The notes under the pieces: generated by a model
The model's input: the letters and a program-made list of their open reading frames with translations, nothing else
What the model was told of the DNA's origin: nothing
Database searches by the model: none
Shown here: piece after piece, positions 17,001-26,344 of the stretch
How positions within the stretch are numbered: the first letter of the stretch is position 1
Layout: the number at the start of each line of letters is the position of its first letter
Source of the DNA: Mycobacterium alsense
GTDB lineage: Bacteria > Actinomycetota > Actinomycetes > Mycobacteriales > Mycobacteriaceae
Reading direction: 5' to 3'
NCBI RefSeq assembly: GCF_002086635.1
Contig: NZ_MVHD01000001.1
Location: forward strand, 124,001-188,000
DNA: 64,000 bases
Translations under genes and position numbers: made by a program

Positions 17001-18352
17001 GGATCGACCCGGTCGGCGCGCATCAGCTTTTGCATGCGCTTTCGGGCGCGCGGACCCCGGACGCCTTGGCCAACATCATCCTGGGCTCCGTCGCGGACAC
17101 GACCGGTGCGGGCCGCGTCCTGTTCCTCACCGGCGGAGCGGAGAGCCCCACGGTGCGGGCCGTCAATGATCATGGCGACATTTCGATCGTGGACGGGCCA
17201 TGGACCGAGGTGCCCTACGACCGGGATGCCGTGCGCCGCGCGATCGACAGCGGCTCCACGGTCGTCGTCGGCGCCGACCGCCAGGCGGCGAGTTCGCCGA
17301 TCCTCGTCGTTCCGATCAGGTTGCACGACACCACGATTGGCGTGATCTACGCCGAGCGGGACGCGTCCGGCCGCACCTTTGGCGCCGACCACGAGGAGGC
17401 GGTCACCTTCCTGTGCGAACAGGCCGCCGCTCCCCTGTGGAACTTCCAGCTCGAGGCGCGACTCCGCGCCGCCGACGAGCACCGGCAGTCGCTGATGGAC
17501 GTGCAATCGAAATTCGTGCCCAACGAATTGCTGCGCATCCTCGACATCGACGACCTCCGCCGCGTGCGCAACGGCTACCGGGTCGAACGCGAAATGACGG
17601 TGCTCATCAGCGACATTCGCGGTTACACGACCATGCTCGAGGACATGGACGTCGCCGAGGCGAGTAACTTGGCGATGGGCTTCCTGCGCGCCGTCGAGCT
17701 CCCGATCATCAGTTACAACGGCATGATCCAAGACGTGCGCGGCGACGAGATCGTCGCCGTCTTCGACTCGGAGTCCGACGCCGTCCGGGCGGGATTGGCC
17801 ATGCTGCGCTCCCTGCGCGGGCACAACCGGGAGCGGGCCGCGCTCGGCTCCGCGGAACTGCGGGCGGGAATCGGCATCAACACCGGCACGGTCGGGGTCG
17901 GGCTCGTCGGGGGGGTGAACCGCATGGTGCTCACCATCATTGGCGACGCGGTGAACCTGGCCGCGCGCATCGAGAGCACCAACAAACGCTATGGCTCCGC
18001 GCTGCTCATCTCCGATGCGACCCATGCCCGCCTCGCGGATCCGGAGCAGTTCGACGTGCGCCGCATGGAGCGCGTCATGGTGGTCAATCGGCGCCGGCCG
18101 GTGACGATTTACGAGGTGTACAACGAGGATTCGGCGCCGCTCCGCGCCGCCAAGCGCTCCGCGCAGCCCGCCTTCGACGAGGCCTTCGCGCTGTTCGACG
18201 CCGGCGACGTCGAGCGGGCCCGCGCCGCGTTCGAACGATGCCGGCGGCTGTTGCCCGACGACCCCGTCGCACTGCTGCACTTGGCGCACTGCGACGCGGT
18301 GGCCCGCGGCGAGATGACCCCAGGTCAGGAAATAGCGCTGTCGAACAAGTAG
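14039..18352 (+). CDS. Large AAA-ATPase / GAF / class III nucleotide cyclase signalling protein
   Basis: A 1437-residue cytoplasmic protein. Order: AAA/STAND-type ATPase (Walker A GAPGVGKST at 41-49; Walker B VVLAIDDLQWAD near 165-176), a long TPR-like helical region about 350-980, a GAF domain about 1000-1130 (SPILVVPIRLHDTTIGVIY), a class III cyclase domain about 1180-1360 (VLISDIRGYTTML; VRGDEIVAVF; GDAVNLAARIES), and a short TPR-like C-terminus. Both metal Asp residues and the transition-state Asn/Arg pair (VNLAAR) are present, but the base-selecting Lys position appears to be Asp (IQDVRGDE). It starts 217 bases from the divergent NRAMP gene and ends 95 bases before the shell-protein gene on the same strand, so co-regulation is possible. 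Confidence 0.8.
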   Translation: MTAPVLDLDGRVVDRQQEFADLRAAVEAAGRTGGGCVLLSGAPGVGKSTLTQAFGAEVSGRDCVFAYGRCREGAPAPYSAVGDALGSLVRTMEATGPAERDRWRADILAGMSSIAGILGELVPDLARVLGETPQVAADLDAADSRRRLHRAAIRLLSETASYRPVVLAIDDLQWADRDTLLLLSELLTVSLRNVLVLGAHRAGEFDPAAAGFTSEGLLRLELAPLALEDVEELLAAVSGRGVELGDVAAEFHHRTGGNPLQVRQLLYRAQREGALIPAGASGRPSWDLRVLSSIEVTATAAEFLGRYLGQLRPNDRAVLSSLSCIGGEFDLDDAIAAAAAPPDVVAQALWACLELRLLEAVDSRGRRIANAISRDARYRFSHDRVAEAARDGMPDEAQRETHLRIGRRLVELGDDRLFEAARHVGIGGRGLADDAERVRFAEVLRRAAGKARAQASFPLALEYCRNALGLLGERRWSAHFPLTRELQLDAADAALLVGDVAALHPLLDEAEANLGEPADRARLAYLRLKGRVAQNRLQDALEIGLRALDELGEPVPADAGKVRMGNALVRMRLTMRRWSNERLLALPRCDDQRVIALHRILAELCSMSVLVRPNLLPLLVRKQLDLTLAHGHTPSSPPVIAGYGIVLVLLGDHAGGQRFGEVSMQLAERPEFREARPQTVFMYLDYIHHWRHPIRDGLGELRDAVEQALDQGDQENAGFLLAVLLSQSFWVGRPLAEIDALASALIPHIRSQPVPTALCQAVQQLCLNLMGRSADPLLLAGESGYDERDVLPAARREGDEVALSAAAAMKQGLHFWCGDYAGAVTATSEAMAHRGGLAGVAASQLVYLLGALSMIQCAPRHRSTVRFVRQALELHRKWAAGAPDNYRAAHELIQGAWARARGRHVKSERHLHLAIELAEESRLPMISAYAHEEAAALYADTGRKTLHEHMLRSAYQRWLSLGLAVRTDRLAREHSWLLRRDLKTGPAGIDPVGAHQLLHALSGARTPDALANIILGSVADTTGAGRVLFLTGGAESPTVRAVNDHGDISIVDGPWTEVPYDRDAVRRAIDSGSTVVVGADRQAASSPILVVPIRLHDTTIGVIYAERDASGRTFGADHEEAVTFLCEQAAAPLWNFQLEARLRAADEHRQSLMDVQSKFVPNELLRILDIDDLRRVRNGYRVEREMTVLISDIRGYTTMLEDMDVAEASNLAMGFLRAVELPIISYNGMIQDVRGDEIVAVFDSESDAVRAGLAMLRSLRGHNRERAALGSAELRAGIGINTGTVGVGLVGGVNRMVLTIIGDAVNLAARIESTNKRYGSALLISDATHARLADPEQFDVRRMERVMVVNRRRPVTIYEVYNEDSAPLRAAKRSAQPAFDEAFALFDAGDVERARAAFERCRRLLPDDPVALLHLAHCDAVARGEMTPGQEIALSNK

Positions 18353-18447
18353 CGCGCTACCCCACTTTTTTGCGACCGCGATGAATTGCTGGGCACGCGT
18401 GCGTTTGTCTGCCATGATTTTGGGCGACAGTCAGGAGGGTCACAGCC

Positions 18448-19217
18448 ATGTACCTGAGCGCGGAACGGTTGGCCCTCGCCAACCAGACGGTCAAGGAGAC
18501 TTTCGAGCAGTCCAGCGCCGCCTGGCAGAACATCCCACACTGGGACACCGGGGACCCCAGCCAGACCCAGGTGCCGAACGACAACCTGAAAACGCCAAAC
18601 TTCTTGACGCTCACGCCGTTGCCAGAGGACTTCCAGGTGATGCTGGCCGACGTGATCGCGCCCAAGCCCGACGCGCTGCTCGCGAACGTGATCGCTCACA
18701 CCGTGAAACTCGCTAAGGCCGTTGACGACGCGGTCTTTCCCGCCCTTCGGACCGGCGCACCCGAGGCGAAGATCGTCAAGCCGGGGACCACCCCGGAGAT
18801 CCTGAACGGTCTCATCGATGCGCGGGCGCTGGTCGAGCAGGGTGGGTACCGGGCGCCGTCGTCCCTCATCACGGACACGAAGGGGCTCAAGGACCTCAGC
18901 GCATTGGTCAGCGGGTACCCGGGCACCAATGTGTTGTTGCCTCCCGCCAACATCAACTCGCTGCAACGGGTGGATGCGCTCGAGACCCCGCCGGCCAAAG
19001 CCCTGGCATATCTGCTGGGACGGCGCCAACGGATCGCGCCGGCCGGCGCGGCGGACGCGTCAGCGGGTGAGGAGCCGCTGGACCTCGCCGTCAGCGTCCC
19101 GCCCAGCCTGGAGGTCGTCGGCGGCGCGGCCAACAACATGATCCAATTCAGGGTCCGCATCACCTACGTGTTAAGGATCAAGGACCCGAGCGGATACGCG
19201 GTCATCCTTCGCCCATA

Positions 19218-19218
<1 letters not shown>
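18448..19218 (+). CDS. Encapsulin-like (HK97-fold) candidate shell protein
   Basis: A 256-residue protein without signal peptide or membrane segment. The layout fits an encapsulin: an N-terminal helix (LANQTVKETFEQSSAAW); a long helix with VIAHTVKLAKAVDDAVFPAL, comparable to the encapsulin KLAFVEDRTIFEG region; GLIDARALVEQGGYRAPSSLIT, comparable to LRLAGVDGPYSVLL; and a C-terminal EPLDLAVSVPPSLEVVG strand pair followed by RVRITYVLRIKDPSG, comparable to the common encapsulin ending ESLVLRIKRPEA. Length equals that of family 1 encapsulins (about 265). These matches are from memory; no search was run. A phage capsid is unlikely because no phage genes are near. ATG 18448 has an AGGAGGG ribosome site. 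The stop overlaps the next start (TAATG at 19216). Confidence 0.5.
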
Positions 19219-20398
<1,180 letters not shown>

Positions 20399-20402
<4 letters not shown>

Positions 20403-20857
20403 CCCCCGAAGCCTTGCTGGGCATGCTGGCGGAGCTCGAACGCATCCGCGAGCTGACCCTCGACCTCATCGAGCGACAGACCCCTGGGTTGCGACCGGCC
20501 CCCGCGGACGAGGCCGGCGAAACGGAGCGGGGCGTGTTCGACCTGCTCCTTGGCGCGCGCCGTGCCGTCTTGGGGAACCCCGCGGCCGCCCGGGGGCTGC
20601 ACGACCGACTCGTCGCCGAGGGCCGTCGCTACGCAAGCACTCCGCGCGGGGCGCGGCTGCGCGACGCGTTGGTCGCCTCGGAAGCGGTAGAAAACCTGCG
20701 ACGCGTCTGGGAGATGGTGAGCCTCAACGTTCTCGGCGGTCCCGCCGCACCCAACGCCGCCCCCGACGCCTGGGCGGATCTGTTGGCCGACGCTGTCATC
20801 GGCGGCGGCCTCGACGATTCCGTCCTGGACCGACTGCGGCCCGAGGGGTTCGTATGA
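20399..20857 (+). CDS. Unknown helical protein in the isoprenoid operon
   Basis: A 152-residue protein that I do not recognise. It begins MTPEALLGMLAELERIRELT, an amphipathic helix, and continues with helices such as AARGLHDRLVAEGRR and ALVASEAVENLRRVWEMV. There is no membrane segment, signal peptide or Cys. The start is firmly placed by the ATGA overlap with the synthase stop and its own stop overlaps the next ATG (20854). Coupling on both sides implies matched synthesis with the synthase and the small protein that follows. An adaptor or assembly role is possible, with no direct support. Confidence 0.65.
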
Positions 20858-21126
20858 CACTGGCCGATCCCCGCGAAGCGCTCGCCGACCAGGCCGATTT
20901 CATTGGCTACCTGCTCGGCCTCGCGGGGCTGGCCCGGCTGGTCCACACCCTGGCCGAGGACGACCGCCCAGCCGCGGCTCGCCGCGACCCCGACGACTTC
21001 GTGCACGCGCTGCTGGGGCTCGCGAGCCTGGGCGCAGCGATTGAGAGGCTCGCCAATGCCGCTGCGGCACAACCGCACCCGACCGCCGAGCCCGCGGCCC
21101 CGACGACCCTGAGGTGGCTGCGATGA
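20854..21126 (+). CDS. Unknown 90-residue helical protein in the isoprenoid operon
   Basis: A small protein with two similar hydrophobic-amphipathic helices, FIGYLLGLAGLARLVHTLAE (about 16-35) and HALLGLASLGAAIERLANA (about 50-69), joined by an acidic/Arg linker, then a Pro/Ala tail. The helices look like coiled-coil or membrane-surface helices rather than full transmembrane segments. I do not recognise a family. Its start and stop both overlap neighbouring genes by four bases, which supports it as real despite its size. Confidence 0.6.
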   Translation: MTLADPREALADQADFIGYLLGLAGLARLVHTLAEDDRPAAARRDPDDFVHALLGLASLGAAIERLANAAAAQPHPTAEPAAPTTLRWLR

Positions 21127-22145
21127 GCGCGGTGCTCGCACGCAGCGACTTCCTCCGCGCCCCGGTGCTGGCCACCGCGCGGCCCGCCGGCTTCAAGGAG
21201 TGGCACCACTTCGTGGTGCACGGGCGGGGCTTCCGGCTCCTGATCAATTTCAGCCTCACCAACGAAGCGCGCGGCGCCGGCCGGGCCCGACTGGTGCCTC
21301 GGGTCATCGTGATCGCGCACGACGCGAACTGGACCGGCGTCATCGAGCGGTTCGACGACCGCGCCCTGAACGTCTCGGCCGATCTGGGCGAACTGACCGT
21401 CGGCGGCAACCGGATGACCGTTCGGCCCGATGGCTATTGCGTGGTAATCGACTTGCCCGACAAGGGTATTCGCGGGAAATTGCACTTTGCCTCGGCGATC
21501 CGGCCATTCGTGGTTCGCAACGAACCGGCGGGCGACGGCCGGATTAGCTGGCTCGTCGTACCGAGGCTGCGCGCCGAGGGATGGCTTCACATCGGCGGTC
21601 GCGAGCACCGCATGGATGATGACCTCGCCTATCACGACCATAACTGGGGCCGGTTCTGGTGGGGCGACGATTTCGGCTGGACGTGGGGCACGATCTTGCC
21701 CAGCGGACCGCGGGACCCGTGGTCCATGGTCTTCGTGCAGATCACCGACCGGAAGCGGCTGCGCTGCCTGTCCCGATCGCTCTACGTGTGGCACCACGAC
21801 GAGCCCGGCGCGATATTCCGGCACGCGGCGGTGCAGACACGCGCGGACGGCGTGCTGGACCGCGCGGCCGACTGCACGCTACCGCCGCCGATGCGCCTGC
21901 TGCTGGACGGCGAGGCGCCGGGTGTTCCGGAACGGATCGACATCACCGCCACGCGGGCGGGCGATTCGGTGCACGCCGAGTTCCGCTCGCGCTCCTATGC
22001 GCGCCTGGCGCAGCCCAGTGAGATGCACCTCAACCGCTCGACGGTGCTCTGTGAAACGGACGGCACCGTCCGCGCGAGCGGCACAGTGCAAGGCGAAGAC
22101 TTCGACTTTGTCGGTACCGGTGTATTCGAGTTCCTCTATGGCTGA
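21123..22145 (+). CDS. CrtC-like (hydroxyneurosporene synthase/AttH calycin-fold) protein
   Basis: A 340-residue protein with the motif MDDDLAYHDHNWGRFWWGD (about 162-180), the DHNWG signature of the CrtC carotenoid 1,2-hydratase family, on a beta-rich background expected for a double calycin barrel. CrtC adds water to acyclic carotenoid ends; distant relatives in natural-product clusters are thought to act on other polyenes. In this operon a hydrophobic polyprenyl substrate is likely; the exact reaction is unknown. ATG 21123 overlaps the preceding stop; its end overlaps the next gene by 8 bases. Confidence 0.75.
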   Translation: MSAVLARSDFLRAPVLATARPAGFKEWHHFVVHGRGFRLLINFSLTNEARGAGRARLVPRVIVIAHDANWTGVIERFDDRALNVSADLGELTVGGNRMTVRPDGYCVVIDLPDKGIRGKLHFASAIRPFVVRNEPAGDGRISWLVVPRLRAEGWLHIGGREHRMDDDLAYHDHNWGRFWWGDDFGWTWGTILPSGPRDPWSMVFVQITDRKRLRCLSRSLYVWHHDEPGAIFRHAAVQTRADGVLDRAADCTLPPPMRLLLDGEAPGVPERIDITATRAGDSVHAEFRSRSYARLAQPSEMHLNRSTVLCETDGTVRASGTVQGEDFDFVGTGVFEFLYG

Positions 22146-22542
22146 ACGGATTTCATCGCTGCTGCGTCGCTCGGTCGAGCACCTGGAGGACGAGGTGCCC
22201 GACAGCTACCGCTTGCTGGTCGCCGAGCTCGGCACGATGGTGGTGGAGCTGGACGTCGACGGCGAGGTCTTTGCGGTGCGCGGCGGTGATCGGCTTCGGG
22301 TGTCGGACGGCGCGGCGGGCGCGGCCGGTGTCCGGATCGTCACCTCGCGAGCCACCATCCTCGACCTGCTCGACGCCGGGGTGGGGCTCGGCGAGGCGGT
22401 GGAGGCGGGCACGGTGCGCGTGCGGGGCGCTCTCGACGACGTCCAGCGTGCGCACGACTCGCTGCTGGCCTACGTCCACGCCGCGGTGCGCGCGCCCGCT
22501 CAGCCCGCACTGCTGGCCGAACTGCGGGCGGGGCCGCCATGA
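22138..22542 (+). CDS. SCP2-like sterol/lipid carrier domain protein
   Basis: A 134-residue single-domain protein. The pattern VELDVDGEVFAVRGGDRLRV, then VRIVTSRATILDLLDAG, then EAVEAGTVRVRG followed by a helix matches the SCP2 sterol-carrier family as used in actinobacteria. Such domains bind lipids in a hydrophobic tunnel, so it could present a prenyl intermediate to the enzymes before and after it. ATG 22138 overlaps the CrtC-like gene end and its stop overlaps the ATG of the oxidoreductase. Confidence 0.65.
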   Translation: MAERISSLLRRSVEHLEDEVPDSYRLLVAELGTMVVELDVDGEVFAVRGGDRLRVSDGAAGAAGVRIVTSRATILDLLDAGVGLGEAVEAGTVRVRGALDDVQRAHDSLLAYVHAAVRAPAQPALLAELRAGPP

Positions 22543-24770
22543 CCGAGTGCGTTTGCACGCCGGCGTCCTGCGAGCGGCGCCCCACCGTGGCGGTCCTCGG
22601 CGCCGGCATCGCCGGCCTCACCGCCGCGCACGAACTGGCCGAGCGCGGCTTCGTCGTCACCGTGTACGAGCCGCGACGCGACGAGCGCAACGGATTTTGC
22701 ACCGCGCCCGCGGGGACGTACCCTCCCGTCAAGCTCGGCGGCCTCGCCGCGTCCCAGTACTCGACGGTGGGCAGCCACGACGGAAGCCAAGCCGAACTGC
22801 GACCGTTCCCGGGCCGCCGGGGGCGGCCACGTCCGCCCGGGCGAGCGGTCGCGGGCGAACACGGGTTCCGCTTCTTTCCCGCGTATTACCTACACATCTG
22901 GGACATGTTCCAGCGCATTCCGGTCTACGAGCCCACCCACACGGGCGGATGGGCGCCGACCTCGCGCACCATCTATGACAACGTCCGGCGGGTGATCACC
23001 CAGGGCGTCACCGTCGACGGCAAGCCGTCCCTCGTCTTTCCCCGCGAACGCCCCCGCAGCGGTGCCGAGTTTCTCGGCATCCTGGGCCAACTCGCGACGG
23101 TGGGCCTGACTTTCGGCGACGTCGCGACCTTCCAGAGCAGGATGCTGCGCTATCTGGTCACCAGCCCCCTGCGCCGGGCGCGGGAGCTGCAAAACGTGTC
23201 CGCCTACGACTTCTTCGTCGGACACGACAGCAAGACCGGAACCAACCAATTCTCCTACACGCCACCGTGCGAGGCGCTGCTGCGCCAAATGCCAAGGGTC
23301 CTGGCCGCATTCGACTCGCGCTGGGGCGACGCGCGCACCAACCTCAGCACCTATCTGCAGCTGTACCTGAACATGGACCGCACCGACAACAAGGCCGACG
23401 GGGTACTCAACGGCCCCACCACCGAGGCCTGGTTCGACCATTGGTATCGCCACCTCGTCGCGCTCGGTGTCCGCTTCGTCCACAACGCGGCGACCCGCCT
23501 CGACCCGCCCGCCTTCGACGCGGCCGAACCGCCCCACCTCAGGCCGCGGGTGCGGATCACATTCGCCGACGGCACGCGGGCCACCCCCGACTACACGATC
23601 GTCGCCGTCGACGCCCCGGCGGCCGAATTCATCACCACCGCGCTGCGCGCGGGCGGCACCGGCGGCACCGTGGCCGGACTGGACGGATTCACCACGCTCG
23701 CTCCCCCGCCCGACGGTCCGCTGCAGCCGGCGTCGACGCGGCCGCGAACACGCCGGAATCCCTACGCCATGGACGAATTGGGCCGGGTGCCGTGGGATCG
23801 GTTCCAGACGCTGTGCGGCATCCAGTACTACTTCGACACGGAATTCCAACTGCTGCGCGGACACATGTTGTACGCCGGCACGGACTGGGCGCTGTCGTCG
23901 ATCAATCAGCAGGGTTTGTGGGAAAAACAACCGATCCTGGACCGCGACGGCCACGTCTCGGTGCTGTCGGTCGACATCGGGAATTTCAACGCCCCGTCCC
24001 GTCACCTGGGCAAGGCGGCCCGCGACTGCACGCCCGACGAGATCGCCGCCGAGGTGTGGCGGCAGATCGTGGCCGCGCTCACGGGCAACGTCGAGGCCTT
24101 CGCCGAGGAGGTCCTGCCGTGGCCCGCGTGGTACGCGCTCGACCGTGGCCTGGTGATGGCGGTCGGCCCGGGTCAGGGCGGGGGCCGCCCCGTGCGCAAC
24201 GAGACGCCGTACCTCGTTCCCATCGTCGGGGACTGGACCAACCGGCCCAGCAGCGACCCGTGGAACCCGCACGGGACGTCGTGGAGCAGCGCGCCGCCGG
24301 AGGACTGGTGGCTGGAAGACCTCGAGAAGCGCAACGTCTGGCAGGCCCGCCACGGCGGCTATCAGGTGCACCACAATTCGGTCGTCTTCGCGGGCACCTG
24401 GAACAAGACGTTCACCCGGTTGACCTCGATGGAGGCCGCATGCGAGTCGGGACGGCATGCCGTCAACGCCATCCTCGACCACTACGTCTGGGTCGAATCG
24501 GGCGGCGTCGATCGCCGGGAGAAGACGACCCTGCGCTGGGAATTCCCCTACGGCTTCCTCGATCAGGGTCTGTCGAGCCCGATTCGGCTGCCCACACCGG
24601 CCGGTGACTACTGCTACGTCTTCGACATCGAAAATCGCGAGCCGGCCGACACCCGGGCCCTGCGCACGCTGGACTCGAAATTCTGCCAACAGTCGCTCCC
24701 CCATCCGCTGGACGTACTCGCCGGCTGGGGTGCCCCCGTGTCCCCCGTCCCCCCGCCCGCTGGAGGTTAG
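22539..24770 (+). CDS. Large FAD-dependent oxidoreductase, carotenoid-desaturase/amine-oxidase type
   Basis: A 743-residue flavoprotein, longer than typical CrtI/CrtP enzymes (about 500). The dinucleotide-binding motif VAVLGAGIAGLTAAHELAE lies at residues 17-35, followed by an acidic strand end (VYEPRR). A conserved-looking GEHGFRFFPAYYLHIWDMF follows near 107-125. The C-terminal part has FAGTWNKTFTRLTSMEAACESG, the usual FAD motif that closes amine-oxidase-like proteins. The family includes phytoene/zeta-carotene desaturases and hydroxysqualene dehydroxylase; the substrate is likely isoprenoid given its neighbours. The extra length is an insertion around 430-560 and a 60-residue tail. The next gene starts 2 bases after its stop. 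Confidence 0.8.
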   Translation: MTECVCTPASCERRPTVAVLGAGIAGLTAAHELAERGFVVTVYEPRRDERNGFCTAPAGTYPPVKLGGLAASQYSTVGSHDGSQAELRPFPGRRGRPRPPGRAVAGEHGFRFFPAYYLHIWDMFQRIPVYEPTHTGGWAPTSRTIYDNVRRVITQGVTVDGKPSLVFPRERPRSGAEFLGILGQLATVGLTFGDVATFQSRMLRYLVTSPLRRARELQNVSAYDFFVGHDSKTGTNQFSYTPPCEALLRQMPRVLAAFDSRWGDARTNLSTYLQLYLNMDRTDNKADGVLNGPTTEAWFDHWYRHLVALGVRFVHNAATRLDPPAFDAAEPPHLRPRVRITFADGTRATPDYTIVAVDAPAAEFITTALRAGGTGGTVAGLDGFTTLAPPPDGPLQPASTRPRTRRNPYAMDELGRVPWDRFQTLCGIQYYFDTEFQLLRGHMLYAGTDWALSSINQQGLWEKQPILDRDGHVSVLSVDIGNFNAPSRHLGKAARDCTPDEIAAEVWRQIVAALTGNVEAFAEEVLPWPAWYALDRGLVMAVGPGQGGGRPVRNETPYLVPIVGDWTNRPSSDPWNPHGTSWSSAPPEDWWLEDLEKRNVWQARHGGYQVHHNSVVFAGTWNKTFTRLTSMEAACESGRHAVNAILDHYVWVESGGVDRREKTTLRWEFPYGFLDQGLSSPIRLPTPAGDYCYVFDIENREPADTRALRTLDSKFCQQSLPHPLDVLAGWGAPVSPVPPPAGG

Positions 24771-24772
24771 AA

Positions 24773-25612
24773 ATGTTCATGCCGACAAGCGATTACACCC
24801 AGCAGTTGCTCGCCTACCTGCAGGCCTGGCGCCAGCTGCTGGAGCAGTGGACCGGCATGACGGCCGGGGTGCCGTTCCCGACGCTCCCGTTCGCGATGCC
24901 CGCGGCGCCGTTCATGCCACCGGGCGGGCAGTTCGTGCCGCCGACGGTGCCGTTCGTGCCGCCGGCGGTGCCGTTCGTGCCGCCCGCGGTGCCGTTCGTG
25001 CCGCCGCCCGCCGCGGCGGGCGCGCCGACGCCGCCCGCGCCGGCCGACTACACGCAGCAGTTGTTCAGCTATCTCGCGGCCTGGCGGCAATACCTCGAGC
25101 AGATGACGGGGGCGGCGCCGGGATCGCCGCAGGCGCCGACCGCGCAGGCGCCCGCCGAGACCGCCGACGGCGGCGGCGCGGCGTCGCACGCGCGCCCGCC
25201 GGACGTGCCGATTCCACCCCCCGACGAGGCCGGCAGCAGGGGCCCGATCGACACCGCCCGCAAGGAGCCCAGCCCCACGTGGCCGCCGCGGCTGGTGGAC
25301 ATCGAGCCCGGCAGCTACGGCGGGAGCCAAGTCGTCAGCACCGACGTGTCGGGGGCCGCCGACCCCTTCGGCCCGCGGCTGGACGTGCCCGAGGTGCTGA
25401 GCCCGCCCGAATACGACTTCGGGTATCAATTCGACGGCCCGCGCCGGAGGACCACCGCCGGCGCGGCCGCCGCATCGGTCGTGCCTGTGCGCGCGACACC
25501 GGAGGCGGCCACCCAGCTACCCATCACCGGCACGCCGTTTCGCAGCGCGATCGAGCGCGCGCAGGCGACTTTGGGGGCGCTCGGCGAGGTCCGTGAAACG
25601 CCCTCGCCCTGA
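24773..25612 (+). CDS. Proline-rich protein with a duplicated helical motif, possible cargo adaptor
   Basis: A 279-residue, mostly disordered protein. An amphipathic helix, DYTQQLLAYLQAWRQLLEQ (about 7-25), recurs as DYTQQLFSYLAAWRQYLEQ (about 90-108). Between them are tandem VPFVPPA repeats; after them come Pro/Ala/Asp-rich sequence and a final helix near RSAIERAQATLGALGE. There is no signal peptide or membrane segment. The repeated motif on flexible linkers suggests multivalent binding, for example of a shell lumen, as encapsulin cargo proteins use disordered Pro/Ala-rich segments; this is inference from context only. ATG 24773 has a GGAGG site six bases upstream. It is the last gene before tRNA-Tyr. 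Confidence 0.6.
   Translation: MFMPTSDYTQQLLAYLQAWRQLLEQWTGMTAGVPFPTLPFAMPAAPFMPPGGQFVPPTVPFVPPAVPFVPPAVPFVPPPAAAGAPTPPAPADYTQQLFSYLAAWRQYLEQMTGAAPGSPQAPTAQAPAETADGGGAASHARPPDVPIPPPDEAGSRGPIDTARKEPSPTWPPRLVDIEPGSYGGSQVVSTDVSGAADPFGPRLDVPEVLSPPEYDFGYQFDGPRRRTTAGAAAASVVPVRATPEAATQLPITGTPFRSAIERAQATLGALGEVRETPSP
24947..25009 (+). repeat. Three tandem 21-base repeats inside the proline-rich gene
   Basis: Copies start at 24947, 24968 and 24989 and encode VPFVPPA-type units. Being a multiple of three, copy number can change without shifting the frame, so the linker between the two helical motifs may vary in length among strains. Confidence 0.8.
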
Positions 25613-25619
25613 AGACTGG

Positions 25620-25702
25620 TGGCAGGTACAGGATTCGAACCTGTGTAGGCGTAAGCCGACGGATTTACAGTCCGCTCCCATTGGCCGCTCGGGCAACCTG
25701 CC
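25620..25702 (-). tRNA. tRNA-Tyr (anticodon GTA)
   Basis: On the minus strand, GGCAGGT (25702-25696) pairs with ACCTGCC (25627-25621), and 25620 is the A discriminator base. The anticodon loop reads CTGTAAA, giving GTA. The T arm is GGTTCGAATCC and a long variable arm gives 83 bases in all, as expected for class II tRNA-Tyr. No CCA is encoded. The 3' end lies 7 bases from the end of the accessory operon. Confidence 0.95.
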
Positions 25703-25769
25703 GCCAGACAGGTTACAACGACCGGGTAGACAAGGCACAAACGGCTAACCGGATGAAGGGACGGATCGC

Positions 25770-26261
25770 ATGGCTGACTCATCGTTCGACATCGTCAGCA
25801 AGGTCGATCGCCAGGAAGTCGACAACGCGCTCAACCAGGCCGCCAAGGAGCTGGCCACCCGGTTCGACTTCCGCGGCACCGACACCAAGATCGCGTGGAA
25901 GGGTGACGAGGCGATCGAGCTGACGTCGTCCACCGAGGAGCGCGTCAAGGCAGCCGTCGACGTCTTCAAGGAGAAGCTGGTCCGCCGCGACATCTCGATG
26001 AAGGCCTTCGAGGCCGGCGAGCCGCAGGCGTCGGGCAAGGTCTACAAGGTCACCGGCAGCCTCAAGCAGGGCATCAGCAGCGAGAACGCCAAGAAGATCA
26101 CCAAGCTCATCCGCGACGAGGGGCCGAAGAACGTCAAGACCCAGATCCAGGGCGACGAGGTCCGCGTCACCAGCAAGAAGCGCGACGACCTGCAGGCCGT
26201 CATCGCGATGCTCAAGCAGGCCGACCTGGACGTGGCGCTGCAGTTCGTCAACTACCGGTAG
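25770..26261 (+). CDS. yajQ: YajQ family nucleotide-binding protein (Rv0566c-like)
   Basis: A 163-residue protein matching the YajQ family over its whole length: [20 protein letters not shown] at the start, [33 protein letters not shown] and a C-terminal [25 protein letters not shown]. YajQ proteins have two alternating ferredoxin-like halves; some bind nucleotides, and a Xanthomonas member binds cyclic di-GMP. The mycobacterial role is unknown. It marks the left end of the synteny with M. tuberculosis. Confidence 0.92.
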   Translation: MADSSFDIVSKVDRQEVDNALNQAAKELATRFDFRGTDTKIAWKGDEAIELTSSTEERVKAAVDVFKEKLVRRDISMKAFEAGEPQASGKVYKVTGSLKQGISSENAKKITKLIRDEGPKNVKTQIQGDEVRVTSKKRDDLQAVIAMLKQADLDVALQFVNYR

Positions 26262-26344
26262 CAGCTGACCTTGGTCCCTGGCCCGACCAACCGGTGGGTA
26301 TCTAGGCTGCATGGGGAAGCCCCCGGAGTTAAGCGAGGTTCACG

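Noticed and set aside
18349..18370. GTAGCGCGCTAC palindrome followed by a T-run after the cyclase gene, possible intrinsic terminator
   Set aside because: The stem would have at most five pairs with a two-base loop and the T-run is spaced four bases away; too weak to call.
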